A stretch of DNA of 64,000 nt from Brachybacterium timonense (GTDB taxonomy: Bacteria; Actinomycetota; Actinomycetes; Actinomycetales; Dermabacteraceae), in the NCBI RefSeq assembly GCF_900258505.1, contig NZ_LT984895.1, positions 1,727,102 to 1,791,101 on the forward strand, given 5' to 3'. This document shows positions 18,069 to 26,595 of this stretch, one piece after another. A model generated the notes under the pieces. It was not told the DNA's origin. It saw only the letters and a program-made list of their open reading frames with translations, and did not search any database. Position 1 is the first letter of the stretch. Each line of letters starts with the position of its first letter. The translations under genes and the position numbers were made by a program.

Positions 18069-18733
18069 TACCACCAAACGGTCTCCTGATCAGCGACGTC
18101 GACTCGACCTTCCTCACGCAGGAAGTCATCGAGCTGGTTGCTGAACACGCCGGCGTCCGAGAGGAGGTCGCGGCAGTCACCGATGCCGCGATGCACGGCG
18201 AGCTCGACTTCACTGAATCGCTTGCACGTCGCGTCGCACTGCTAGAGGGGTTGGATGAGGGGGTGCTCGATCTGGTGCGGGCCAACCTTGTCCCGACGCC
18301 GGGTGCATGCGATCTGTTCCTGCGTGCCCACGAGCATGGCTGGGTGACCGCCCTCGTCTCCGGGGGCTTCACGGAGGTGATCACGCCACTGGCTCGACAG
18401 TGCCAGGTTACTCACGTGGTGGCGAACCGTTTCGAGATCGCCGCGGGGTGCCTCACCGGTCGCACCGATGGACCCGTGGTGGATGGCAGACGCAAGGAGA
18501 AGACACTGCGTGCGCTCGCCGAGCAGTACGGGCTCCCCCTGGAGCGCACCGTGGCGATCGGCGATGGAGCCAATGACACGCTGATGGTGCAGGCCGCGGG
18601 CTTGGGTATTGCGTTTAGGGCAAAGCCGGCGCTGCGACGGGTGGCCGATGCGGAACTGGAGGGGCCATCGCTCCTGGATGCCTGGCCGCTGATGCTAGCG
18701 CAGCTCGCCAAGGCGGAGGCCGACGGACGCTGA
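18065..18733 (+). CDS. serB: Phosphoserine phosphatase (HAD superfamily)
   Basis: Hydrolyses O-phosphoserine to serine. The 222-residue protein is a single HAD domain without the ACT domains of longer actinobacterial SerB. Motif I is DVDST (residues 10-14, nucleophile D10), motif II lies in [10 protein letters not shown], and motif III/IV in the RRKEK lysine region and [18 protein letters not shown]. The GTG start overlaps the glgC stop (GTGA), implying co-expression with glycogen synthesis. The convergent sixA gene follows 22 bp after its end. Confidence 0.9.
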   Translation: MIPPNGLLISDVDSTFLTQEVIELVAEHAGVREEVAAVTDAAMHGELDFTESLARRVALLEGLDEGVLDLVRANLVPTPGACDLFLRAHEHGWVTALVSGGFTEVITPLARQCQVTHVVANRFEIAAGCLTGRTDGPVVDGRRKEKTLRALAEQYGLPLERTVAIGDGANDTLMVQAAGLGIAFRAKPALRRVADAELEGPSLLDAWPLMLAQLAKAEADGR

Positions 18734-18755
18734 TAGCGCCCCGCTGCGTACTGCG

Positions 18756-19283
18756 TTAGGGCCGGACGATGGTGTGCAACCGCATTCCCTGTTCGCGCAG
18801 ATCGCCCCAGTGTTCCTCGGCAGCGGAGAGCACGGCGAGCTGTCCGGTGGATAGCCCGATTCGGGCTTGTGCGAGCGATCCGGGGTCGGAGTCTTCATCT
18901 GCCAGTGCGGTCGCGAGGATGCCCATCGTCGGCTCGTGCCCGATCACAAGCACCACTGCATGCTTGTCCTTGCGTGTGCGGATCAGATCGAGTGCGTCGG
19001 CCGGGGTGCCGGAGTATAGCTCTTCGTGGAATGTCGCTTTGCCGTGGAAACCGGGCATCGCCTCGACGAGGGCCTCCCATGTTCCGCGTGTGCGCACGGA
19101 GTCGGAGACGAGCACCCGCGTGGGGCGCACACCCTGCGATTCGAGGTACTCGCCGATCAGTGCTGCTTGCGCAGCTCCGCGGTCGGTGAGTTCGCGTTCG
19201 CGATCGCTGGACTCAGAACTGCTGTCGGCCTTCCCGTGTCGCATGAGCAGGAGCAGGCGACTGTCGGGGTCGGAAGAAGCCAT
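18756..19283 (-). CDS. sixA: SixA-type histidine phosphatase
   Basis: A 175-residue member of the histidine phosphatase (phosphoglycerate-mutase-like) superfamily. The catalytic RHG motif is in LLLLMRHGKAD (residues 10-20), the second basic motif in VLVSDSVRTRGTW, and the second catalytic histidine in VLVIGHEPTMG. Length and the RHGKAD start are typical of SixA, which dephosphorylates phosphohistidine in other bacteria. Many actinobacterial members have unknown substrates. It is convergent with serB and downstream of fabG. Confidence 0.88.
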   Translation of the reverse strand: MASSDPDSRLLLLMRHGKADSSSESSDRERELTDRGAAQAALIGEYLESQGVRPTRVLVSDSVRTRGTWEALVEAMPGFHGKATFHEELYSGTPADALDLIRTRKDKHAVVLVIGHEPTMGILATALADEDSDPGSLAQARIGLSTGQLAVLSAAEEHWGDLREQGMRLHTIVRP

Positions 19284-19345
19284 GACGGCGCGATCACACC
19301 TCGTGCTGATGGGCAGGGATCATCCTGCGGTGGCTATGGACTGAC

Positions 19346-20080
19346 TCAGTGTCCCATGCCCAGTCCACCGTCGACAGGAATGACGGCACCGGAGATGTAG
19401 GCGGCGTCCTCACTTGCAAGGAAGGCGACCACCTTGGCAACCTCAGCCGGGTCGGCGAAGCGCCCGGCGGGGATGGCGTCACGATACTTGGCCTTGAGAT
19501 CGTCGCTGAGGCTCGCTGTCATGTCGGTGTCGATGTAGCCGGGAGCGACAACGTTCGCGGTGATGCCGCGGGAGCCCAGTTCACGCGTGATCGAGCGGGC
19601 CATGCCCACCAGGCCCGCCTTGGATGCGGCGTAGTTGACCTGGCCTGGCGAACCGTACTGTCCAACGACGGAGCTGATCAGCACGATGCGGCCCCTCTTC
19701 GCACGCATCATGGACCGGATCACGCGGGAGACTGTCCGGAACGCCCCGGTGAGGTTGGTGTCAATCACCGACTCGAAGGATGCGTCGTTCATGCGCAGCA
19801 GCAACTGGTCATCGGTGATGCCGGCGTTGGCCACCAGCACCTCGATGGGGCCGTGGGCTTCCTGAGCGGTGGCGATCGCCTGGTCGAGACTGGCAGCATC
19901 GGTGACGTCAGCGGCGACCGTGAGCGCGCCTTCCGGCCCGCCGCTGCCGGAGCGGCTGGTGACAGCCACCTTGTCACCACGGCGCAGGAACTCCTCGGCG
20001 ATGCAGCGGCCGATTCCACGGTTGCCGCCGGTGATCAGGACGCTGCGTTCAGCGGTGGTGTCGGCTGGGCTGCTGCTCAT
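19346..20080 (-). CDS. fabG: 3-oxoacyl-ACP reductase (SDR)
   Basis: An NADPH-dependent short-chain dehydrogenase of 244 residues. The start is placed at ATG 20080 because AAGGAG stands just upstream; the longer frame would add 16 residues of low-complexity sequence. Motifs: cofactor loop TGGNRGIG (about 15-22), NAG in VLVANAGIT, catalytic Ser in VLISSVVGQYG, and YAASKAG with the catalytic Tyr/Lys. The ending IPVDGGLGMGH is characteristic of actinobacterial FabG1, the fatty-acid elongation reductase. No enoyl reductase gene is adjacent. Confidence 0.9.
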   Translation of the reverse strand: MSSSPADTTAERSVLITGGNRGIGRCIAEEFLRRGDKVAVTSRSGSGGPEGALTVAADVTDAASLDQAIATAQEAHGPIEVLVANAGITDDQLLLRMNDASFESVIDTNLTGAFRTVSRVIRSMMRAKRGRIVLISSVVGQYGSPGQVNYAASKAGLVGMARSITRELGSRGITANVVAPGYIDTDMTASLSDDLKAKYRDAIPAGRFADPAEVAKVVAFLASEDAAYISGAVIPVDGGLGMGH

Positions 20081-20246
20081 GGGAACTCCTTGTGGTGGTG
20101 GTATCGCCGCCGATGGCGGGCTGGGCACGGCGGGCGACCTTTATCGGTCAGGGTCGTGATCTACGATACGGGTGCACAGAGCATTCGGTGCGACGTGGGG
20201 GCCGCATCGATGTCCGCTTCGGGACAGCACGGAAAAGGGAATCTTC

Positions 20247-22334
20247 ATGGCATACCGCTTCAATCCGCCGCCGAACTGGCCTATTGACGATCCTGAATGG
20301 GCTCCGCCGCCGGGGTGGCAGCCGGATCCGTCGTGGGGGCCCGCGCCCGAAGGCTGGAGCTTCTGGGTGGATGCGGATAACGCGGTGACGAACACCGATG
20401 CCACAGAGCAGTCCGCGGACGACGACGCCACCCACGTGGTCGCGTCGCAGGACCGCCCCCTGCCCGCCGACGCCCCGGCCCAGCCGGTCGATGACGACGC
20501 CACCCGCGTCGTCCCGTCACAGGACCGCCCCCTGCCCGCCGACGCCCCGGCCCAGCCGGTCGATGAAGACGCCACCCGCCTGGTCACCTCACAGGATCGT
20601 GAGGCTGCGTCGCTCGAGCAGGCGCCCCTGGAGCCGCAGGACTCCGCTGCGCAGCCGTCGGTCGATGCACACGGCGACCACGGTGCCTCGCATGGCGCCG
20701 GCCCCGTGGATGCCGCGGATCATGGCCAGCCGCAGACTCCGTCCACCGACTCCCACGGTGCACAGGACAGTCATGCCGACCGGTCCATCGAGGACCACGC
20801 TGAGCCTTCCGCACAGGCCGACACGCCCCGCCACCACGGCACACCGGGCACCGCAGCGGAGACAGCGGAGTACGCCGGTCCGAACCTTGAGCATGACCTG
20901 CAGCAGGCAACCTCATACGAAGAGCCCGCCGCCGGCCACACGCATGGCGGCCAGCCTGCGGAAGAGTCCGAACGAACCGGCGGCACGGCGTCGGACGATC
21001 GTGGTGCCTCTGCGCACGTCGATGCCGGTGTGCCGACTGATCAGGGGCAGGGAACGTCCTTCGCGGCTCCCGCTGCCGTGACCGCTGGAGCTGCAGCGGC
21101 CGCTGCGGGTGCTGTCGGCGCGCGCGGCAATGACACTGACCCCGCGCCCACGCATGAGCCCGAGGCGGCCTCGGAGCTGAATGCTGGACAGGATCAGAGC
21201 GCACAGCCCGTCGACGGCGGGCAGGAGCCCGTCGCCCACGGCACCGACCAGACTGCGCACTCCGCGCCCCATGGCACCGACCCGGCCGCGTCTGCCGCAG
21301 TCCCCAGCGATGGCTCAGCCGATCAGGGCTTCGACACCTCGCACGAGCAGGGTGCAGCCCCTGCCGGCTATGGTGACGACTCTGCGGCCCATGGGTACGG
21401 CACCGCTCATGGTCAGGCCTCCCCTGCCGCTGGCTACGGCGATGACTCCGCAGACCACGGGTACGGGCAGCCGTACGGTCCCGCATCTGCTGGATCGTAC
21501 GACGGGGTGTCGCCATACAACCCGAGTCAGGCGTCGCCGTACGCCGACGACCAGGCCTCACCCTCGCCCTATGGTCAGCCGTCTCCCGGGTACGGGTCGG
21601 CGAACGATTCCGGCCAGTGGACCGCGACCACGCAGCCACAGCAGGGTCAGTCCAAGGGGCTCGTCGCCCGCTTCTGGTGGGTGGGTTGCATCGTGCTGTT
21701 CCTCATCGCGGCTTTGATTGCGGGCGTGATCGGCGCCGTCGTGCTCCTGGGCCGTGGGGGTGGCGAGGACCCTGCCCCGGAGCCGACCACCTCGGAGCAG
21801 TCGACCTCTGAGGATCCGACGGATGATCCGACCGCCAGTGACGACCCCACGGAGGATCCCACCGCGAGTGAGGATCCGACTCCGGTGTCGACGCCGACCA
21901 ACCTGCCCACGGTGGATCCGAGCGCTCAGGCCGTGGCCGTTGCGTCGTCCTCCGGGAAGGGGTCGATCAAGGTTGATATGAAGTTCATGAAGCCTGCTGA
22001 CCTGCCCAGTGAGTACGGCGGCACAGTCGATCCGTCGCCGCTGGCGGGCGGGGACTACCTCGCGATGACCGCGGAGATCACGGTCGAGGAGGGCGAGATG
22101 GACTTCGGCGCCTACAACTTCGAGATCACCACCCCGTACGGCGGGAAGATCTCCCCGGCGTCGGCAAGCTACGGCCTGAAGGACGCCGGCGTCGGTCTTG
22201 ACGCACCCGAATCCTTCAAGGCAGGAGATACCTACTCGGTGCGTGTTCTGTTCGAGGTGGAGAAGGCGGGCGGCATGCAGCTCGTGTACAACACCTTCGC
22301 CAACGAATACACGTGGCCGGTGCCCGAGAAGTGA
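20247..22334 (+). CDS. Membrane-anchored protein with Pro/Trp N-terminal motif, disordered linker and DUF4352-like domain
   Basis: The start is ATG 20247 (MAYRFNPPPNWP) after a purine-rich AAAAGGGA. Residues 4-40 hold a Pro/Trp module (NPPPNWP...PPPGWQP...WGPAPEGW) seen at the start of many actinobacterial membrane proteins. Next come about 430 residues of Ala/Asp/His/Gln-rich, surely disordered sequence including a 24-residue tandem repeat. One membrane helix follows (about 476-500, VGCIVLFLIAALIAGVIG), then an Asp/Thr/Ser/Pro-rich spacer (about 505-560). The beta-rich C-terminal domain (about 575-695) resembles DUF4352-type immunoglobulin-like folds and should face outward. Its stop overlaps the next gene, which carries a related N-terminal module. 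Function unknown. Confidence 0.82.
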   Translation: MAYRFNPPPNWPIDDPEWAPPPGWQPDPSWGPAPEGWSFWVDADNAVTNTDATEQSADDDATHVVASQDRPLPADAPAQPVDDDATRVVPSQDRPLPADAPAQPVDEDATRLVTSQDREAASLEQAPLEPQDSAAQPSVDAHGDHGASHGAGPVDAADHGQPQTPSTDSHGAQDSHADRSIEDHAEPSAQADTPRHHGTPGTAAETAEYAGPNLEHDLQQATSYEEPAAGHTHGGQPAEESERTGGTASDDRGASAHVDAGVPTDQGQGTSFAAPAAVTAGAAAAAAGAVGARGNDTDPAPTHEPEAASELNAGQDQSAQPVDGGQEPVAHGTDQTAHSAPHGTDPAASAAVPSDGSADQGFDTSHEQGAAPAGYGDDSAAHGYGTAHGQASPAAGYGDDSADHGYGQPYGPASAGSYDGVSPYNPSQASPYADDQASPSPYGQPSPGYGSANDSGQWTATTQPQQGQSKGLVARFWWVGCIVLFLIAALIAGVIGAVVLLGRGGGEDPAPEPTTSEQSTSEDPTDDPTASDDPTEDPTASEDPTPVSTPTNLPTVDPSAQAVAVASSSGKGSIKVDMKFMKPADLPSEYGGTVDPSPLAGGDYLAMTAEITVEEGEMDFGAYNFEITTPYGGKISPASASYGLKDAGVGLDAPESFKAGDTYSVRVLFEVEKAGGMQLVYNTFANEYTWPVPEK
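20421..20600 (+). repeat. 72-bp in-frame tandem repeat (2.5 copies)
   Basis: Units at 20421-20492, 20493-20564 and a half unit at 20565-20600 encode a 24-residue repeat that begins DDAT(H/R)VV and contains SQDRPLPADAP. The units are nearly identical at the DNA level, so the array is young and copy number may vary between strains. It lies in the disordered part of the host protein. Confidence 0.85.
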
Positions 22335-22855
22335 GCACGTCTGGCGCCACCGCGCACTTCAACCCTCCGCCGAACTGGCCTGAGCCTCCGGCGGAGGGCT
22401 GGACGCCGCCCGCGGACTGGGTGCCACAACGTGCCTGGGGCCCGGTTCCCACAGGCTGGCACCTGTGGCTCGAGGATGATTCGACGGCAGCCGACGGACC
22501 GCTGCAGGCCTCAGAGGACGTTCCTGCCAGTGGTGCACGACCGCGTCAGCGTATCGACACGTATCCCGTCGCCGTGCTGAACCCCGGCATGTACTCCGAC
22601 AATCACCTGCAAGCGGAGGACTACGGTTTTCCACCGGCGAAACCGCGGCGCTCGCGCCCTCGGCTGCGTTTGGGGATGCACATCACGGTGACCGTTCTGG
22701 GGTTGCTCCTGCTAGCAGCCACCGTGGTGGCGTTCGTGTTCGCGAGGGACTTCGCGATCACGACCCTGCCCACGATGAGCCGGGCCGCTCTATTACTTGC
22801 CGTTCCGTCGTCTCTTACCGCGGCACGGCCGGTTGCGCCGCCCCATGGACGCTGA
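22331..22855 (+). CDS. Small single-pass membrane protein with Pro/Trp motif
   Basis: A 174-residue protein starting at GTG 22331, which overlaps the upstream stop by 4 bp. Its N-terminus repeats the Pro/Trp module of the preceding gene (FNPPPNWPEPP...GWTPP..WVP...WGPVPTGWHLW). After a basic segment comes one strong membrane helix (about residues 120-138, TVTVLGLLLLAATVVAFVF). The C-terminal 30 residues are short and unremarkable. The stop lies 11 bp inside the SURF1 gene. The shared module and coupling suggest that it works with the upstream protein. Function unknown. Confidence 0.72.
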   Translation: MSTSGATAHFNPPPNWPEPPAEGWTPPADWVPQRAWGPVPTGWHLWLEDDSTAADGPLQASEDVPASGARPRQRIDTYPVAVLNPGMYSDNHLQAEDYGFPPAKPRRSRPRLRLGMHITVTVLGLLLLAATVVAFVFARDFAITTLPTMSRAALLLAVPSSLTAARPVAPPHGR

Positions 22856-23783
22856 GCGGGAGCGACGGCCTCTGCTACGGCTCCTGTTCAGCCGCGAGAG
22901 CCTGGTGGGTCTGCTCGTGGTGACGATCGGCGCCGTGACCTGTATCTGCCTGGGGCTGTGGCAGTTCGGCCGGTTCGAAGGCAAGCGTGATCGCGCCGCT
23001 CTTATTGAGCAGCAGGTGGAGGCCGAACCGCAGTCGCTGGCGACCGTGCTTCCGGAGCACGACTCCACTCTCGCGCCGGATGCCGAGTGGAGCCCCGTGC
23101 GCATGCATGGACGCTACTGCACCGGTGAGGACTGCGTGCTGTATGTCCGCAACCGCACGCTCGGCGGACGCACCGGGTTCTGGCAGCTCGTCCCGTTCAC
23201 CGAGGAATCGGGGCGCACCACACTCGTGGTGCGTGGCTGGGTCGACAGCGATTCGCGGCGCTCCGCCCCCGCCGAGCAGCCTCGCGTTCCGGACGGCGAA
23301 CTCACCGTCACCGGCGTGCTGCGTCCGGTCGAAGGGGAGCTGTCGTCCCGCAGCGATCCGCCCGGCCAGGTGCAGACCGTACATCCAGTCACGGTCGCCG
23401 AACGCACCGGAGTGGATCCTCAGGCGCTGACCGCGGGCGCATACCTGGTGATGCGGGAAGAGGACCCTGCTCAGAACACGCAGACACTACTGCCACTCCC
23501 CCGGCCCGACACATCCCTGGGCCCGCACCTGTCCTACGCGTTCCAATGGTGGATCTTCGCGTCATTCTTCCCGCTGGGCTGGGTCGTGCTCCTGCGGCGA
23601 CGGCTTCGCGAGGAGGACGACGCGACCGACTCCGCACCGCATCCGACAGCCGTGAACGCTGACACAGCCCACCCGCCTTCGACGCCGACGCCGGACGAGG
23701 CACCACCCTCCCGCCGTCGATCCCGCAGACCGACCCGTGACGAGGAGGAAGAGGATGCCCTCATCGACCAGCAGTTCTTCTGA
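22845..23783 (+). CDS. SURF1-family cytochrome oxidase assembly protein
   Basis: SURF1/Shy1 proteins help insert heme into cytochrome c oxidase. From ATG 22845 the protein has 312 residues with the expected two-helix layout: an N-terminal helix (GLLVVTIGAVTCICLGLWQFGR) and a C-terminal helix (WWIFASFFPLGWVVLL) enclosing an extracytoplasmic domain with GRYC and LVVRGWVDSD. The C-terminal 60 residues are charged and disordered and face the cytoplasm. The longer frame from 22797 would add a basic stretch inside the previous gene. No cytochrome oxidase genes are in the window. Confidence 0.88.
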   Translation: MDAERERRPLLRLLFSRESLVGLLVVTIGAVTCICLGLWQFGRFEGKRDRAALIEQQVEAEPQSLATVLPEHDSTLAPDAEWSPVRMHGRYCTGEDCVLYVRNRTLGGRTGFWQLVPFTEESGRTTLVVRGWVDSDSRRSAPAEQPRVPDGELTVTGVLRPVEGELSSRSDPPGQVQTVHPVTVAERTGVDPQALTAGAYLVMREEDPAQNTQTLLPLPRPDTSLGPHLSYAFQWWIFASFFPLGWVVLLRRRLREEDDATDSAPHPTAVNADTAHPPSTPTPDEAPPSRRRSRRPTRDEEEEDALIDQQFF

Positions 23784-24591
23784 GAGCCATTCACGCTTCC
23801 TGCCGGGGCCACGGCCGCGCAGGATCGCCCACCGGGGCTTCGCCCTCGACGGCGCGGAGAACACCCTGCGCGCTTTCCGGGATGCGCTGGGCGAGGGCGC
23901 CGACATGCTCGAAACGGACACGCGATCGACAGCGGATGGCACAGCTCTTGCGTTTCACGACGAGACGCTGCAGCGCGTTGCTGGCCTCGATCTGCCCGTT
24001 GCCGAGCTGCGCGATAAAGACGTGGACACAGTGCGGGTCGCTGGCGATGAGCCACTGGCCCGGCTCGACGATGTGCTCGATGCGTTCCGTCACGTACCGG
24101 TGAATATTGACGTGAAGGATGAAGCGGCGATCGCACCTGCTGCCCGGGCGATCGCTCGCACGCGCGCGGCGCGCCGCATCTGTGTGACGAGCTTCGATGA
24201 CCGGGTGGCGCGCAGCGCTGTTGAAGCAGTGCGAGCAACGAGCGGCGTGGTGCCGATGCGCAGCCCGTCACGGGGTCGGATCACGGCCGTGCTCGCTGCA
24301 CAGGCCGTCGAGGTGCCTGACGCTGTGATGCGTCGGCTGCTGCATCCGTATGGCGCCCTGCAGATTCCGCCGACGCATCGCGGCGTGCGGATCCTCACGC
24401 CGCGGCTCGTGGCGGCGGCGCACCGAGCCGGCTGTGAGGTGCATGTGTGGACGATCGATGATCCTGCCCACATGTCAGACCTGCTGAAGATGGGGGTCGA
24501 TGGTATCGTGACCAATCGCGTCGATCTGCTCTCCGACCTGCTGGAGAGCAGCGAAGGGAATAATCCGAGGCCGCTCAGCGCTGCACCGTGA
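23755..24591 (+). CDS. Glycerophosphodiester phosphodiesterase
   Basis: A GDPD TIM-barrel enzyme that splits glycerophosphodiesters to glycerol-3-phosphate and an alcohol. The start ATG 23755 is favoured over an upstream GTG because GAGGAAGAGG precedes it. Catalytic features: RIAHRGFALDGAENTL (metal/catalytic His-Arg), METDTRSTADG (metal-binding Glu/Asp), AFHDETL (second catalytic His), and the C-terminal WTIDDPAHMSDLL..GVDGIVTNRVD. No signal peptide, so it is probably cytoplasmic. It overlaps the SURF1 gene 3' end by 29 bp. The 278-residue length fits. Confidence 0.9.
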   Translation: MPSSTSSSSESHSRFLPGPRPRRIAHRGFALDGAENTLRAFRDALGEGADMLETDTRSTADGTALAFHDETLQRVAGLDLPVAELRDKDVDTVRVAGDEPLARLDDVLDAFRHVPVNIDVKDEAAIAPAARAIARTRAARRICVTSFDDRVARSAVEAVRATSGVVPMRSPSRGRITAVLAAQAVEVPDAVMRRLLHPYGALQIPPTHRGVRILTPRLVAAAHRAGCEVHVWTIDDPAHMSDLLKMGVDGIVTNRVDLLSDLLESSEGNNPRPLSAAP

Positions 24592-24650
24592 TGGTGCCCG
24601 GCGCGTGATGCGCCCGGACCCGAACCCATCGGCAGGAAGCGAGGAGCAGT

Positions 24651-25007
24651 ATGAACAGCCGCAGTCTGAGGGGAACCCGCTTGGGCTCCCTGTCCATGGA
24701 GACCGACGAGGGTGTGCTGGCGGCGCCGCGTCAGGAGACCGCGTACGACTGCCCGAAGGGCCACACGACGATTCTGCCGTTCTCTGTTGAGGCGGAGGTT
24801 CCGGCCGTGTGGGAGTGCCGCTGCGGTGAGACCGCTGTGCTGCGTGACCACGAGAAGCCGGATGAGAAGCCCGGCAAGCCGCAGCGCACCCACTGGGACA
24901 TGCTGTTGGAGCGTCGCAGCGAGGAAGAGTTGCAGGAGCTGCTGGATCAGCGACTGGAGCTGCTGCGCGCCGGCAAACTGCACACCAGCTCTAGCCGCAC
25001 TCTCTGA
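24651..25007 (+). CDS. rbpA: RNA polymerase-binding protein RbpA
   Basis: RbpA is the actinobacterial activator that binds the principal sigma factor and RNA polymerase and stabilises the open complex. The 118-residue protein shows the full set: a disordered N-terminal tail, a core zinc-ribbon-like domain with YDCPKGH and WECRCG, a basic linker, and the sigma-interacting helix from THWDMLLERRSEEELQELL. A GAGGAG site precedes the ATG. The DNA-contacting Arg-rich linker is partly replaced by Lys (KPDEKPGKPQR). It is convergent with fxsA. Confidence 0.96.
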   Translation: MNSRSLRGTRLGSLSMETDEGVLAAPRQETAYDCPKGHTTILPFSVEAEVPAVWECRCGETAVLRDHEKPDEKPGKPQRTHWDMLLERRSEEELQELLDQRLELLRAGKLHTSSSRTL

Positions 25008-25193
25008 TCCGCCATCCGAGCACGCCCGTGGTACGAGGCGAGGTATCCCGAGCCACGCGGCGTGCTTCGGCATCTCGGCCGGAGGTGAGGGTGTCAGCCG
25101 ACGGCGAAGGGACCCGGTTCACGAGCGCGAACTGACCGCTGATGCGCAAAGGCGCGTGGACCGCTGACTCGCACGTTCAGCTCCCGGTGCCTT

Positions 25194-25230
25194 TGAGCCC
25201 ATGGGCTTTTCAGCGGGTCAGCTGGGCTCA
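25194..25230 (+). terminator. Possible rbpA terminator
   Basis: TGAGCCCA (25194-25201) pairs with TGGGCTCA (25223-25230), with a short GCCCATGGGC palindrome followed by TTTT inside. It lies 187 bp after the rbpA stop and touches the fxsA stop. The competing pairings make the assignment weak. Confidence 0.35.
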
Positions 25231-25776
25231 AGCTTTCGGTTGTTGGTCGAGCATGGGGTTACCCGTGGGCTGCGGACGCACCGGCTCAGCGTCCACGATG
25301 ATCTCCCCTTCGATGACGCCCGGTCCGCGTCGGCGATACAGCACTGTGCGGGCACCTTCCGAGGCGCTGCCCAGTCCCACCGCGGAGACGGTACGGCGCT
25401 GCACCGGCGTGAGCAGCAGGATGATTCCGGCGACGTCTGTGAGCAGACCGGGAAAGAAGAAACAGCCGGCCGCGAGCAGTGTGAAGGCGGGCCGTGAGAG
25501 GTGGTCCTGCACGTCCCCGCGGCCTCGCACCGCACGGATCAGGGAGCGGACTCTGCTGAAGGACTGCTGCCCCGCGGCCACCACCAGAGCGAAGCCGATG
25601 ATCCAGCCAAGCGCGACGATCAGCAGTGACCACCACAGGCTGGTCTTGACCGCGATCAGCACGAGGAGGGCGAGCTCGGCAAGGCCCAGAAGCGCGACGC
25701 CCACAGGGATCCATCGCCCCCACGGGCGACGGCGCGGCTGATCAGCGCGGCGTGAGGTCGATCCGGTCGAGGTCAT
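25228..25776 (-). CDS. fxsA: FxsA-family membrane protein
   Basis: FxsA proteins are small inner-membrane proteins first known for relieving phage exclusion when overproduced; their normal role is unclear. The start is ATG 25776, preceded by AGGAAGGGA. The longer frame would add 33 residues without support. The 182-residue protein has two N-terminal helices (WIPVGVALLGLAELALLV and LLIVALGWIIGFALVV) and a hydrophobic hairpin around FFFPGLLTDVAGIILLL, the family signature. The C-terminal tail is cytoplasmic and polar. It follows ppm1 in the same direction with a 35-bp gap. Confidence 0.88.
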   Translation of the reverse strand: MTSTGSTSRRADQPRRRPWGRWIPVGVALLGLAELALLVLIAVKTSLWWSLLIVALGWIIGFALVVAAGQQSFSRVRSLIRAVRGRGDVQDHLSRPAFTLLAAGCFFFPGLLTDVAGIILLLTPVQRRTVSAVGLGSASEGARTVLYRRRGPGVIEGEIIVDAEPVRPQPTGNPMLDQQPKA

Positions 25777-25811
25777 GGCGGTCGTCCCTTCCTCAGCGTT
25801 CGTGCGGCGCC

Positions 25812-26594
25812 TCAGCGCCGCCTCCCCTGACGCAGCAGACTCTTCAACTGCTGCCAGCGCCGCTGTATTCCCCACAGTGTCACGCGCACGAGCGCTTCGC
25901 GCACAATCCGCGAGCTCATTTTGCTCACACCGTCGGTGCGCTCATCGAAATCGATCGGGACTTCCCGGATGTCGGCCCCGGCCGCCCAGGCGCGTCGCGT
26001 CATATCGACCTGGAAGCAGTAGCCCTGCGAGGCGACGCTCTCGCGCATCAGCACACGCAGCAGATCTGCGCGGTAGGCGCGGAACCCGGCTGTGGCGTCA
26101 TGCACCGGCAGGGCGAGCCAGAGCCGCACATACAGGTTCGCTCCCCGGCTCAGCAGCAAACGGTGCAGCGGCCAATCGTGCACCCGGCCGCCAGGAATCC
26201 ACCGTGAACCGACCGCCAGCTCCGCGCCGTCCTGGATCGCGTCAAGCAGGCGGGGAAGCTGTTCCGGACGGTGGGAGGCGTCGGCGTCCATCTCCACGAT
26301 CACGTCGAAGCCGTGCTCGAACCCCCACTCGAATCCGGCCAGGTACGCAGGTCCCAGGCCGTTCTTCGCGGTGCGGTGGAGAACATGGATGCTGCCATCC
26401 TCGGCAGCGGCCTGATCGGCCCAATCGCCGGTGCCATCCGGTGAGGCGTCGTCGACCACCAGCACATGCGCGAGCGGGACGGCACGTCGAAGCCGATGCA
26501 ACGTGCCGGGCAGCGTTGCACGCTCGTTGTAGGTGGGCATGACGACGAGCAGGCCCGTGCACTCCGAGGTGCCCTGCGGGGTGTGTCCGGGCAT
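25812..26594 (-). CDS. ppm1: Polyprenol monophosphomannose synthase (GT2)
   Basis: Transfers mannose from GDP-mannose to polyprenol phosphate, supplying lipid-linked mannose for lipomannan and protein O-mannosylation. The start ATG 26594 has a perfect GAGGAGG. The 260-residue protein is a GT-A domain with VVMPTYNERATL, VVDDASPDGTGDW and the metal-binding DAD in VEMDADASHRPEQLP. There are no membrane helices after the catalytic domain, the minimal form. It begins 1 bp after the lnt stop. In mycobacteria the same two activities are one protein (Ppm1 with an Lnt domain), which supports both assignments. Confidence 0.92.
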   Translation of the reverse strand: MPGHTPQGTSECTGLLVVMPTYNERATLPGTLHRLRRAVPLAHVLVVDDASPDGTGDWADQAAAEDGSIHVLHRTAKNGLGPAYLAGFEWGFEHGFDVIVEMDADASHRPEQLPRLLDAIQDGAELAVGSRWIPGGRVHDWPLHRLLLSRGANLYVRLWLALPVHDATAGFRAYRADLLRVLMRESVASQGYCFQVDMTRRAWAAGADIREVPIDFDERTDGVSKMSSRIVREALVRVTLWGIQRRWQQLKSLLRQGRRR

Positions 26595-26595
26595 G

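Noticed and set aside
16560-18077. 505-codon minus-strand open frame over glgC
   Set aside because: It is antisense to a highly conserved glgC; the long frame results from GC-rich codon bias and shows no protein motif.
20421-20600. Short regular repeats considered as a CRISPR array
   Set aside because: The units are contiguous 72-bp in-frame coding repeats without spacers.
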